Below the pieces are notes generated by a model. It did not search any database. It was not told the DNA's origin and saw only the letters and a program-made list of their open reading frames with translations. 64,000 bases of DNA. Source: Sphaerolaimus hirsutus. Taxonomy: Eukaryota > Nematoda > Chromadorea > Monhysterida > Sphaerolaimidae. The translations under genes and the position numbers were made by a program. Below are positions 1 through 10,079 of this stretch, one piece after another. Each line of letters begins with the position of its first letter. The stretch's first letter is position 1. Location: positions 25,678,787-25,742,786 of the forward strand of contig OZ038457.1 in the NCBI GenBank assembly GCA_964036195.1. Direction: 5' to 3'.

Positions 1-152
1 AACAAAAAAAGGCAATTCTTCCAATATAAGATATACCTCTAAGGTACAGCTATAAAGTACAGCTGACTGCATACCAACCAAATCTGTAAAATCGTAAAAA
101 CCATTCCAAACATGGTGCCCCAAGGCTTGGGCACCTCACCGGGCTGGAGGTT

Positions 153-434
153 CTGCATGTGCACCAATGGCCCTGCACACACTAGTTTTCACCGTGACTT
201 GTGTGAAAACTGAAATGGCCACATGGCCACATTCAGCCTACTCTTATTGTATGCTATATGTGTTTTAGTTTTGAAATTTTCAAATTTTAATTTTTATTAA
301 TAAAATTCTAATTTAAATAAAATCAAATCATTCACCCATGTTCATTAATTTGCATTTGAAAAAAATTCAGTTTTCCCACGAAGTCACGGACCGTGACTCA
401 CGGTGAAAACTAGTGTGTGTGGGCACAATGCATG
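153..434. mobile_element. Fold-back MITE, ends around ACTAGTTTTCACCGTGA
   Basis: The left arm near 155-200 (CACACACTAGTTTTCACC) is matched in inverse near 398-434, so the 280-bp stretch folds back on itself around an AT-rich centre. No coding frame is present. I could not fix a target duplication. Fragments with the same CACACACTAG or ACTAGTGTGTG end occur near 14438 and 21690, which supports a dispersed family. Confidence 0.6.
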
Positions 435-501
435 TGCAAAAGTTTGATAAATCTGGGTGTATTTATTCCTTGTATTATATTTTATTGTTAGACGGGTAGC
501 T

Positions 502-626
502 GGCAGAGTGATGACAAGTTTGTTCGCAAGTTTATGACATTTATTCGACCCTGATTACTGCCCAAGTGGCTATACTTATACAATCACAAAAGGAACTAAG
601 TAACGTACATTTCACGGATCTCACAT
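502..626 (-). repeat. 3' LTR-like direct repeat (125 bp)
   Basis: Identical by eye to 8286-8410 and in the same orientation. Very short for an LTR but within the range of some gypsy lineages such as Mag. The match ends abruptly on both sides: 501 is t where the other copy has a, and 627 is c where the other copy has t. Confidence 0.8.
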
Positions 627-628
627 CA

Positions 629-637
629 TTCCCCTCC
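629..637 (-). other. Candidate polypurine tract
   Basis: Read on the - strand this is GGAGGGGAA, 2 bases before the 3' direct repeat. Its position and purity fit plus-strand priming by reverse transcriptase. Confidence 0.55.
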
Positions 638-716
638 GGGAGTTCACCAAAAAAGACCAAAATCAGAAATTTATCAACTGTCCTAAATATTTCTCTCTCC
701 TGCCAAAACTTCAAAA

Positions 717-2199
717 TTAGCGGCGAGCACGCGGAGAACGAGATCTACGGCGGGATGTGTTTCGCATCACCCGCGGGCGGCTAATTCGCGCTGCTGTGTT
801 GCGAAACACAGCCTGAGGATGCGGGCGGTTAGCGTGACGGCCTTGGTGTACATCAACATGACGTCCAAGCTCGCCTAAACGAGCTTCTGCAGCAACAGCC
901 TCCGGGCTTGGCGCTGGCGGATCAGCCACGGCTGCCACTTGCTGTGCACGCTGTCGGCGCACCTCCGGAGGGTTTGGTGCAAGCTCCCTGACCATATCCA
1001 CGTCCGGTGCAAACTCGCGTCGACGGTAAAAAGTCAAGCGGGCGTCCAAGTCGAGAGTTACGCGCTGAAAAATTGTTTGCCCGTGAAAAAATAGAATGTT
1101 TTTTTTATTTTTTATTCTAATTATCCATTAAACGTGTAGCACAGTCACAGTCAGTCACTGCCCTTCAACTTATAGCAAATTTAGATAATTCCATGAACTG
1201 ACAAATAGTAGTTAAACAAGAATTATTAATTCAATTTACCTGAAATATTATGTTTAGACAGTAATTTCGGAATTTATGTTGTACTTTACAATTTAGAACC
1301 ATACTATTCAATACCAAAAGAATGTCCATACTGTACCGTTGAAAACCCTGAGGTTTCGGTCTGCGTGAAGGCATTAGTAGTCGGAACTTGACGTTGCATG
1401 CGGGCAACGTCACGTTCGTGCACGAGCCGGTTGATGACAGTGGCTTGCTCATTTCGAAAAGCGTTTGACTCTTCTAAAGCAGCGTGATAATTGTCACACT
1501 CAACCTATGATGTGGGCACACACTAAATAACCGATGCGATTGGATCGTAAAGTGAAACAAAAAAGCACTTTAAATCCAACTATAGTGCGATGATGTAATT
1601 CAGCCTCGTCACGCAACGAAACCACATCGCCCCTCACGTCATTGAACCGTGCCGTGAGCGTGGCAAAGTCCTGGCGACAGTGAATCCCAGTCAAATAAAG
1701 CAATAATAGTCAATTCGGAATGAAGTTTAGAGTAATTAAATTTACAGCTCAATTTATTAAATTTCCATTTATAATTGATATTTAAAATTCATTTTGAGAA
1801 ATATTGACAATAAAACAAATATTCATTTTGAGCAAAATTGACAATAAAACAACAAATAATTTGCAGTGTCTTCTTCAAAAATGAAAGAGCAACAATCAAC
1901 ACCAACACAGTACACACCTTGCAAATGCGGTCATACTTTGCCACCGTTTTGCGCTGTTTTAGTTCCTGGCGGCTTAAAGGGCCATCTCCAGGTCCTGTAC
2001 TGCACTCTGGTAAATCTTGTTGGTTGTCATTTGCAGGTGTGGGGTTTGAAGCTGGTGGATTGTTTTGTGGTAATAGATTGCTGCCTGATAGTGAATCATC
2101 TTCAGCATCAGTGGCCTCTTCAGGTTTATCCTCTAAAATCTGAGCTTCAGTCTCATCGGAAGAAATGGAGACCCTGAAAACAGATGTTGAATGTAACAA
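717..2199 (-). CDS. Predicted spliced third ORF of the retroelement, function unknown
   Basis: Four - strand blocks behave as exons: 2199-1918, 1670-1569 (or 1670-1581), 1504-1337 and 1064-717. The blocks are 282, 102 (or 90), 168 and 348 nt, all multiples of three. Each intron has GT at its donor and AG at its acceptor: CAAG|GTGTGT, CGCCAG|GAC, AAA|GTGCTT, ATAG|GTTGAG, ACG|GTACAG and TTTCAG|CGC. All junctions are phase 0, and the frame ends at a TAA at 719-717. The predicted product is about 299 aa: an acidic, Pro/Asn-rich start, a charged probably coiled-coil middle, and an Arg-rich tail containing RRRSRSPRARR. The first ATG could instead lie upstream, because TGTTTTCAG at 2174 is a good acceptor. 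If the first intron is retained, the frame runs into a hydrophobic stretch (VCTVLVLIVALSFL). There is no recognisable envelope domain. Position between pol and the 3' repeat makes it an accessory or env-position gene. Splicing is inferred, not shown. Confidence 0.55.
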
Positions 2200-2711
2200 T
2201 ATGTTGACGGAATTGTGTTTTTGTTTGAGGATAATTCATGGAGATTAGAGATTAGATTTTACATGATTCTCAAAATGATATTAATTTTTAACGCTGAAAT
2301 AATCTCTATTTAAAGTAATAATTTACATCATTTTGTAAAAATTCGATCTCATTGTGTGATATGATTGCGGTGATATTAGTTTTATTCAATGTCAAAATGT
2401 AATTGTACTCTGCAAATATCAAAAACAAGCCTATCGTCATCCATTGGGGGGTCTGAAGTTGGTGGCCCCACCGCTGACACGTGCGCCAGACTGACAATAA
2501 ACACAAAATAAAGCATTTGATGCATTATGAGCTTTCACGCTGAAAATGGTGTGACTGCGGATTTTTTTGTTCATTGGCATAAAGTCCATTTATAAAGGAT
2601 ATTTAGGGGAAGAAATAACAGTGATGCTTTCAGAAAATTGTAGAGTTACCAATAGTTATAATAACTGGAAAGTTATAACGAGTAGATTAAATTACATCAA
2701 CAGTTTTTTCT

Positions 2712-5700
2712 TTAAATGCTGGGTGGCAACCTCCAACAAAAACGGTGTGGTATTTTTATGACTGCACCATCAACAGTGATGTATACCGTTGGTCCCTCAA
2801 CATGATGGACCTCAAATGGTCCTTGAAATTTCGGGAGGGTTCGATCCTGTGTCAGATTTTTCACCATTATTTTGTCTCCTGCGGTAAACTCTACTTTATT
2901 TTTGGAATCGAAAAACTTTTTAAATATGGCGCGACTGCGGTCACTGTGTGTTCTAGCTAACATGCGTGCCGCGTCACTATCTATCGTTTTTGCCGCCGCA
3001 AAGAAGAGGTTCCAGTGAGGTAAAAATCCATAGACTAGGTAGAATGGACAGCAAGCTGTATTTTTATTAAAAGCGAGGTTGTGTTTCAAAATCACAAGAG
3101 GAAGCAAATCTTTCCAGTGGCACTGTGGATTCTCAATTTTCACAATAGAATAGATGTCACGTAATCGCCCGTTAACGCCTTCAACCATGCCGTTGGCTGC
3201 CGGGTTATGGGATAGTGTGGGAGTATGTGAAGTGCCAAATTTTTTGCATAATTGACGAAATGTACTGTTAACATATTCTGTCCCCTGGTCGGTAACAATC
3301 AGTCTTGGCGCTCCTACCACTAGAAAGACATTTTTCCAAATCTGTCGTGAAACTGTTTCAGCGCGACATGACGCTACAGGGAATGCAATCACGTATCGCG
3401 TCATTGCATCAACCGCAACTACAACTTTTGAACTCGGTTTATCATGCTCAAATTGCATGGTATCCATGTGAACCACTTCAAAAGGTTGTGAGGGAGTTTC
3501 TACCGAACCAAGCGGACCGGCGTGCAACTTATGCCTTTTATACTGTAAACAATGAATGCAGGAAACACAATATTGCATGACGTCATCTTTCATGGTCGGC
3601 CAAGCGAAATATTTACACAACAAATCAATTGTCCGCTGTTGGCTCCCATGGCTAGCGTATATCCCCATGTGCGCTTCAGTCAAGCACGCTTGTTGCCATG
3701 TTCGAGGGGGCCAAATCGCATATGAGTTAGCATTGTTAGCCGTGACATAGTGTAATATGCCATCAATTAACAACGCTCCAGGTACACTGCTGGGATCCAT
3801 GTTCAATTGTGCACAAATACTGGATAATTCCGGGTCATTAGCTTGAATTTTACCCCAATCTGCTGTAAATACTGTAGAAATCGTTTTCTGCATATGCATC
3901 TGCGTGGGCACTACTGTCCCCTTAGGCATCATTCTTGCAGCTGCACTCTTTACCAGGGAAGTGGGATGGTCAAGTTCATTATCCCCGAATTCGGGTTCCG
4001 TAATCGGGTTCCGAGACAACGAATCGGCCACCATATTCAAATCACCAGATCTGTGTCGGAACTCTAAAACGCGGTCCTGTAGGTAGATGGACCAACGTTC
4101 CAATTTACTGTGCGAACTGGACTTAAATGCCTGCGCAATTCCGCTGTTATCAGTAATCACAATGACTTTTTGGCCCTCAATAAAGTCTGCTAATCTGCGA
4201 ACTGCCCATGCTATACACAGGCTTTCTAATTCTGCAGCTGAAAAAGTGTTGTGGGGATGAGTAAGCCTCTTCGATATATACGAAATGGGATGCAGTTTGT
4301 CATCGGGGCCATATTGGGACAGAACTGCCCCTAAACCCAAGGCGCTAGCATCGGTTTCTAAATAGTAAGGTCGTCCATCACGCATTGAGTGAATCAAAAC
4401 CGGTGGTGTAGACAAACAAAATTTCAGGCTGTGCCATGCATCAAGCATGTCCTCCGTCCACTCAAATGGTGTAGCCCCATGCTTTGGCACCCTCCCCTTC
4501 AAAACCAAATAAAGTGGTGCTGCCAAGCGTGAAAAATTTGGAATAAAATGGCTGTAGTATACACATTTCCCTAAGAACCAACGTAATTCTTGTTTTGTAT
4601 GCACTTTTGGAAAATCTGTCATTGCTGTTACCCTGGAGGGTGCGGGTGCAATCCCCTCAGCAGTTATTTGGTGACCTAAGTACTTTAGGGTGGAAGTGAA
4701 AATGTTGCATTTCCGTGGTTGCATTCGTAAATTGGCCCATCTCAACCTTGAAAATAACCTTCGGAGGTGAATTAAATGTTGCGCCACAGTGTCACTACAG
4801 CAAAGTATGTCGTCAATGTAAGCGCGTACCCAGGCACGCGCCAAATTTTCATTTAAGTTGACCAGCATTAAGTTGACGAGACGTTGGAAAGTCGCTCCAG
4901 AGTTCACTGTACCAAATGGCATTCTCGTATATCTGAATTGCCCTAGGCTGCAAACAAAAGAGGTTTTCTCCTTGGTGTCCTCGTCCGCCAATGGCTCATT
5001 ATAGTAACCGTGTCGTATGTCAATTGCCGTGAAAATTTTTCTTCCCGCAAATTCAGCCAATATTTCCCCGATCCGTGGGAGTGGGTAGCTGTCGATTTTT
5101 GTGATCAAATTGATTCTTTTAAAATCGACACAAAATCTAAAGTCATGTTCACCCTTTGGAGCTATAGTTATGGGCGACGTCCAAGGGCCGTCAGAGTGTT
5201 CTATGATGCCCTCCTTCAACATTGAATGAATAGTCGAGTTAATAAATTCTCTTTTCACCGGTGGTTCATACCTTGAAGCCTGCTTTATAGGTGGGTGGTT
5301 GGGGTCAGTTAATATTGCGTGTGACACCAAAGGCGTACAACCCACATCATAATCATGACATGAAAATATGTCATGAAATTCAGATATCAATGATTCGAAC
5401 TGCATTTGCTCGTGAGCGTCCAATGAAATCCTGTTTGCCGTTGGCAGATTCGCCAAAATAAATGCTATGCGCTCATCCTTAGTTAAAACGACATTTGCTT
5501 TTGGTGTGGTGAATTCGTCTACAGGTGGTTCGGGCAATGTAATCGCACCTGCACAAACTGTTTCATAAATAGCGCCGAATTTTGCGGCATTTTTGGGAGA
5601 ATTTAATAAATGACAATTTTGGCCCGGCTGAAAGAATTGTGCCACTGTGTAAATATCAATTTCTGCCAATTGCGTGCCCTGTACCAAATGTGCAGGGGTG

Positions 5701-8282
5701 CATGTCGGATTGAAGAGTGTTAAATAATAATCATTACTAGAAGAAATGTCAACTCGTGTGTTGTACATCTGAACACCTGTCTCCCCTTGTTCTTTTGCAG
5801 AAATAAATAAAGCTGAATTTTTCCAAACCACGTTGGGTATGTGTGTCGGTTTATGTGGTATTTTTAGTGGCAAATTCGCATATCCATTTGCTGGCACATA
5901 AACGTCTTTTTTCAATGTCACATGGTCAGTAAGTAACACTCTGAAATTATCTTGCAGTCGAGTATATTGATTTTGCGCTGCTTCATTCGAGGTCGGAATA
6001 ACACTGGTCAATTTGTCTAAAGCTAATGGTATTAGCCAAGAAAGTTTTAGGAACGACATAATGTCCGTTCCGATGAGAATATCATCCATAGCTGATGTGT
6101 CGTAGTTCACTAAACATATGACCAAAACTTTCCTCAAAACATTGTCAATTGGAGAAATGTGTTCAAAGTATAGAGGAATTTCATACATAGAACCTTGCGA
6201 TGACTTTCCGTTCAACATATGCACTTCGATTTTTGTTGGTCGAATGTGCTTGTCAATTTCGAGTCCACTTTTTAATGCGATGTCTTGTAGAAGGGTTAAT
6301 GGAATTATAGTCCTATTGCAACCAGTGTCAAGAAGTCCTTTGCAAGGAATATTCTCTATTTTTAACTCTGCAAATATTTGTGGGCCATTAGATTTTTCAA
6401 TTTTGATGCACAACTTTTGATTTTCCCCAATGCATGTTAATGCTGTCGCATGCGATTCTGAATTAATCAAATAATTATCACATGTAAATGTGGAATTGTC
6501 TTTATTTAATGCACAAGAGTCAGAGTGAAATGAATCAGTAACATAAGTGTCATTTTTGTCACAGTTATCAATTTTCATCGATTGCTCGTGAAACATCAAT
6601 GGTGTCGGCGGGAAAAATGGTGTCAAAGAAGTCTGCCACTCTGTTGGCGGCGTTACCTGTGGTGGGTAATGTGTGTACAATTTCACCCAAAAATTGCGTT
6701 GCCAATTCGAAAACCCACTCGGATCTGAATTAAATGAAGCGGCGAGTCGGTGCTTAAACTCGTCACAATAAATTTCCCATGGATTGTCGCCTGTTGTAGG
6801 CATGAATTCATCATTAGAGCCCGGATTGTCAACATTTTCCCCTTCGTTGTCAATATCAACATGTGCCATTTTTGCCACAGTATTTTTCGGTAGTGCGGCA
6901 TCACTAGTATGTGGCGGCCCATACCGTTGAACCTGTCCGTAACCCTGTGATTTTGGGGTTATCAGTTTTGGAATTGTGACCCCTTGGTTAGGCGTCTGTT
7001 GTTGTTCACGTTGGTTCACGCGACAATCAGCAACGCGATGCCCCACATGGTTTGGGCGGGTGCACCATGGGTTATTTGCATTGTCTGCCATAATCTTATT
7101 GATGTTGAAGCGATTACGTGTGGTCATTGTTGGTGCACGTGTCCCCTGAATGTTGTTCACAGGTGGTTTTTTCACCTGCAAAAAATAATCTTCGACCATT
7201 TGGACTAGTTGAATGGTAGACAAGTTCTTTGTTTTCCCTAAATTTGAAAAATTGGCCATCACAAATCGGTCGTAACGTTGCTCATCGTATTTGGCCCATA
7301 GTTTTGTGGCAACGATTCTGTCAACTAGAACCCTATCGAAATTCACAGATTCCCTCAATTCACGGGGAAATTTCGATAACAGACGCATATAGAATTCTAG
7401 AAATGTCTCATTACGCCCCATGGCTGCGAAATCCCATTCCGCCATGGTGTATACCTTTTTCACGTCTTTGAAAATTGCCCCCAAGTCAGTTAGCACCTTT
7501 GAATAATTTAACAAGTCCTCGGGCACACACAGTGTAGTCAAAACACGGTGGGCATCTCCCGTTAATTTCGTGGATAAAACTTCAACCCAAAATTGTTGCA
7601 GTAAACTCGGGTCAGCCACTGACAGTGCGGCCATTTGGGCCGTTCTTTTCCATTCCGTGTAAGTCAATTGGTCGGTTTTGTTAGCAAATGTCGGGATTTT
7701 ATCCATAAGGTGGGGTTTAGCTAACATCCAATAATTCAGCAGATCAGCCCTAGGTGTGTGCGCCACTGCGCCTGGTAACTTGGTTAAGTCCCGAACTAAC
7801 CAGGGGTCTTTGTTTTGGGGTCCCGCGCCCGTCGTCAACTCCTCTGGCAATTGATTTGGTTGTTTGTTTCCGGTTTCATTTGATGTTTCCTTGGGCAACG
7901 CGGTGGTCGCAGGTGTCGCTTGCATGTTGCCGGTGCCTACGTCCTGCGCTTGAGCGTTGGTGCCCGCATCGCCCTGAGTGCTTTTCAATGCGTTTAACGC
8001 GTTTAACGCGTTGAATCGTGACTGTAAATCATTAAAGGCTTTCTGCAAATTTTCGGTAGTGTTTTCTGGGACTGTTGGTGCGGTGATCTCCCGTATGGGT
8101 GGGGTATTTGGCGGCGTGCCATACCTTTCCGCCCAGCTTAAATCGCGGCCGCAGGCACTGTCCTGCAACCATTGCCTTAAGTGCCATCCCTTCAGAATTG
8201 GGACGCCTTGCACAGGCGACACGTGGTTAGAGAAGCTAGCAAATTTAACTAGCTGTCTTTGGGCAGGTGCGCTCTCCCTCAT
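2712..8282 (-). CDS. Gag-Pol polyprotein of a Ty3/gypsy-like retroelement
   Basis: A single 1856-codon frame without stops. The Gag part (about residues 1-480) starts four bases inside the 5' repeat and carries a short Asn-Ala-Leu repeat near residue 95. A nucleocapsid-like motif at C407 reads C-x2-P-x4-H-x4-C, so the expected second cysteine is proline (P410). The aspartic protease has the LLDTG motif with catalytic D652. Reverse transcriptase shows FRFCVDFKRIN, MPFG and the YIDD box at 1155-1158. RNase H begins near D1311 (ETDAS) and includes TDN and ADSLSR. Integrase has an HHCC zinc region followed by a core with D1607, D1665 and E1701, giving the canonical D-D-35-E spacing. A GPY/F-like region (KFQGPFEV) lies near the C terminus. 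Domain order protease-RT-RNase H-integrase is that of Ty3/gypsy. All catalytic residues that I could locate are present. There is no separate gag-pol frameshift. Confidence 0.93.
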   Translation of the reverse strand: MRESAPAQRQLVKFASFSNHVSPVQGVPILKGWHLRQWLQDSACGRDLSWAERYGTPPNTPPIREITAPTVPENTTENLQKAFNDLQSRFNALNALNALKSTQGDAGTNAQAQDVGTGNMQATPATTALPKETSNETGNKQPNQLPEELTTGAGPQNKDPWLVRDLTKLPGAVAHTPRADLLNYWMLAKPHLMDKIPTFANKTDQLTYTEWKRTAQMAALSVADPSLLQQFWVEVLSTKLTGDAHRVLTTLCVPEDLLNYSKVLTDLGAIFKDVKKVYTMAEWDFAAMGRNETFLEFYMRLLSKFPRELRESVNFDRVLVDRIVATKLWAKYDEQRYDRFVMANFSNLGKTKNLSTIQLVQMVEDYFLQVKKPPVNNIQGTRAPTMTTRNRFNINKIMADNANNPWCTRPNHVGHRVADCRVNQREQQQTPNQGVTIPKLITPKSQGYGQVQRYGPPHTSDAALPKNTVAKMAHVDIDNEGENVDNPGSNDEFMPTTGDNPWEIYCDEFKHRLAASFNSDPSGFSNWQRNFWVKLYTHYPPQVTPPTEWQTSLTPFFPPTPLMFHEQSMKIDNCDKNDTYVTDSFHSDSCALNKDNSTFTCDNYLINSESHATALTCIGENQKLCIKIEKSNGPQIFAELKIENIPCKGLLDTGCNRTIIPLTLLQDIALKSGLEIDKHIRPTKIEVHMLNGKSSQGSMYEIPLYFEHISPIDNVLRKVLVICLVNYDTSAMDDILIGTDIMSFLKLSWLIPLALDKLTSVIPTSNEAAQNQYTRLQDNFRVLLTDHVTLKKDVYVPANGYANLPLKIPHKPTHIPNVVWKNSALFISAKEQGETGVQMYNTRVDISSSNDYYLTLFNPTCTPAHLVQGTQLAEIDIYTVAQFFQPGQNCHLLNSPKNAAKFGAIYETVCAGAITLPEPPVDEFTTPKANVVLTKDERIAFILANLPTANRISLDAHEQMQFESLISEFHDIFSCHDYDVGCTPLVSHAILTDPNHPPIKQASRYEPPVKREFINSTIHSMLKEGIIEHSDGPWTSPITIAPKGEHDFRFCVDFKRINLITKIDSYPLPRIGEILAEFAGRKIFTAIDIRHGYYNEPLADEDTKEKTSFVCSLGQFRYTRMPFGTVNSGATFQRLVNLMLVNLNENLARAWVRAYIDDILCCSDTVAQHLIHLRRLFSRLRWANLRMQPRKCNIFTSTLKYLGHQITAEGIAPAPSRVTAMTDFPKVHTKQELRWFLGKCVYYSHFIPNFSRLAAPLYLVLKGRVPKHGATPFEWTEDMLDAWHSLKFCLSTPPVLIHSMRDGRPYYLETDASALGLGAVLSQYGPDDKLHPISYISKRLTHPHNTFSAAELESLCIAWAVRRLADFIEGQKVIVITDNSGIAQAFKSSSHSKLERWSIYLQDRVLEFRHRSGDLNMVADSLSRNPITEPEFGDNELDHPTSLVKSAAARMMPKGTVVPTQMHMQKTISTVFTADWGKIQANDPELSSICAQLNMDPSSVPGALLIDGILHYVTANNANSYAIWPPRTWQQACLTEAHMGIYASHGSQQRTIDLLCKYFAWPTMKDDVMQYCVSCIHCLQYKRHKLHAGPLGSVETPSQPFEVVHMDTMQFEHDKPSSKVVVAVDAMTRYVIAFPVASCRAETVSRQIWKNVFLVVGAPRLIVTDQGTEYVNSTFRQLCKKFGTSHTPTLSHNPAANGMVEGVNGRLRDIYSIVKIENPQCHWKDLLPLVILKHNLAFNKNTACCPFYLVYGFLPHWNLFFAAAKTIDSDAARMLARTHSDRSRAIFKKFFDSKNKVEFTAGDKIMVKNLTQDRTLPKFQGPFEVHHVEGPTVYITVDGAVIKIPHRFCWRLPPSI

Positions 8283-8285
8283 AAA

Positions 8286-8410
8286 GGCAGAGTGATGACA
8301 AGTTTGTTCGCAAGTTTATGACATTTATTCGACCCTGATTACTGCCCAAGTGGCTATACTTATACAATCACAAAAGGAACTAAGTAACGTACATTTCACG
8401 GATCTCACAT
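8286..8410 (-). repeat. 5' LTR-like direct repeat (125 bp)
   Basis: Copy of 502-626. The Gag-Pol ATG begins only four bases past its inner edge on the - strand, leaving no room for a leader or a conventional primer-binding site. Either the real Gag start is further in, or priming is unusual. Confidence 0.8.
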
Positions 8411-9504
8411 TATGATCTATATGAAGTGGGTAAAATTGACAAAACTTTGGATCGAAGAACTGAAAGGCACGCTCTGTCAACTGCAGTTGACAAACACCTT
8501 TTTCCGGTCAACTCAGATGCCAATCAAACTTGATTTGGGTTTACTAAATATTTAATTAACTTTCAGTAGACTAGGTAGGTAGTGTGGCATCCGCTAATAT
8601 GACACACATGGCATGGGTATGTTATTTTCACATGGTCACTTTTAATTAGCAATATTTTTAATTACTTGAAGCCACTTGTTCCGCGCGATATTCCTTTCAC
8701 ATTTCTAATTTCTATTAGGTAAAAAATTACAGACCCAATTACCCAGGAGTGGGAATGGTGATGTAAAAGCGTCATGGCGCTAGCGCCAAAGCTATTTTGA
8801 TGTGGCGCCATCGGCACTTGGTACCATGCCCATGAAAAGTGCTTGGCGCTATTTTTGACCAGCGCCAGGAACAAAATGCGTGGCGCTGGCGCTTTGCGCT
8901 AGCACCAAATCAAATTCGAGGGATTTTTCGAGGAGGGGGATTATTTTTCCCTCACTCGTCTTACAGGGGGAGGGGTATTCGAGGGGGAAATTATTCAAGG
9001 GGGAACTATTCAAGCAAATACGGTACATACTTTTATAAGTCTAGACGTTAACACATATCAGTCATCGTTGCATTTTTCTACCTCAGCGTACGTAAATAGA
9101 GACGAATTAGTACTGGGAGTTCGAAAAACTTCTAGCGAAGTAATACCCTCCTCCTTTAACCCCACTCAAAATTTCCACTATGAAAAAATAAACCCCCTGG
9201 GGGTATTTCAAGGAAATACGGTACGTATTTATCGAGTAAATGTAAATAGGTACGTATTTAGTGTTAATAACCTATGGTATTTGCTTGAAAATTCCACTGA
9301 CGAATTATTTTTTCGTCAGATCTCTTTGAGGGGGAACTATTCAGGAGGAGGAATTTTTCATGGTGGGAATTAGTAAGTTTCAAGCGTGTTTCTATGATCT
9401 GTCTAGAGGGAGAATTATTCGAGGTGGAAATCGGTCAGGTGGGGAATTATTCAAGCAAATGGGCGAGTATAATGCGCGCAAGCGTAGTGTGCAACACCCG
9501 GGGC
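8411..9504. other. Retroelement flank with repeat fragments, no gene seen
   Basis: 8745-8890 is rich in GGCGCTAGCGCC-type palindromes related to the GGCGCC element at 15992. 8920-9470 carries reiterated GAGGGGGAAATTATTC-like words and TACGGTA sites resembling the ends of TA-site elements elsewhere. The open frames here are short and repetitive, with no recognisable domain. Confidence 0.4.
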
Positions 9505-10021
9505 CAGTCCCAAGCCCTGTAATGTGTAAAGTAAAGTGTCAAATGTAAAGTCAAATGCAAAGTACTTTACTGTCAATTGTAAACTCAAATAAAGTAAAGT
9601 GTCAAAGTAAAGTGTCAATCAAAACCAGGGTTGGCAAAATCTCAGAAAGAAGGAAATTAAATAAAAATGGAAAATTGAAGAATAAAATAAAATGAAACAT
9701 GGATAAAATAAAAGTAAAATACAATGTTTATACAATTTTACTACAATTTTAGTAAAAATAATTTCACAAAAACCAATCCTGGTCATGAACTAACATAAAA
9801 AAATAAAAATAAATAGAAAATTGAAGAACAAAATATGAATAAAATACAATTTTTATACAATTTTACTACACGTTTAGTAAAAAGAATTTTACTAAAACCA
9901 ACCCTGATCAAAACAAAAAAGAAAAGATTTTATTACTGAACTTAGCATGACAATTGCCAGTTGGATGTGCATTTGACTTACAATTGACTCTTTACTTTGC
10001 ACTTTGCAGGGCTCGGGACTG
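9505..10021. mobile_element. AGTCCCAAGCCCTG-type fold-back MITE, interrupted
   Basis: The left end CAGTCCCAAGCCCTGTAA and right end TTTGCAGGGCTCGGGACTGG are inverted. Between them are reiterated AAAGTGTCAAATGTAAAG words. A different element (9626-9906) is inserted inside. This is the family whose copy at 30382 forms an ELL intron. Confidence 0.75.
9626..9906. mobile_element. hAT-type MITE (CAGGGTTGG ends), 8-bp duplication
   Basis: Begins CAGGGTTGGCAAAATCTCAG and ends AAACCAACCCTG, with direct duplications ATCAAAAC at 9618-9625 and 9907-9914. The interior is AT-rich ATAAAAT/TATACAATTTT words. It is nested in the MITE at 9505-10021. Confidence 0.88.
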
Positions 10022-10079
10022 GCCCGGTTGGATGCGAGTGCAGCGCAACACTCTGCTGTGCTCAGCGATGCAGCCAGGC

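Larger units (their letters stand above)
502..8410 (-). mobile_element. Ty3/gypsy-like LTR retroelement, apparently intact
   Basis: Two 125-bp direct repeats (502-626 and 8286-8410) read identically. They enclose an uninterrupted Gag-Pol frame and a second, exon-structured region. On the - strand a purine tract (GGAGGGGAA, 629-637 on +) sits next to the 3' repeat, as expected for a polypurine tract. I found no convincing TG...CA ends, no 5-bp target duplication, and no standard tRNA-complementary primer site after the 5' repeat. The intact frame and identical repeats suggest a young insertion. Total length is about 7.9 kb, with an unusually long 2-kb region after pol. Confidence 0.85.

Noticed and set aside
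2306..2506. Extra upstream exon for the retroelement third frame (a short ATG block at 2444-2409)
   Set aside because: The acceptor at 2491 is good, but the only donor (AGA|GTACAA) leaves phase 0 while the 2173 acceptor needs two carried bases, so it does not join.
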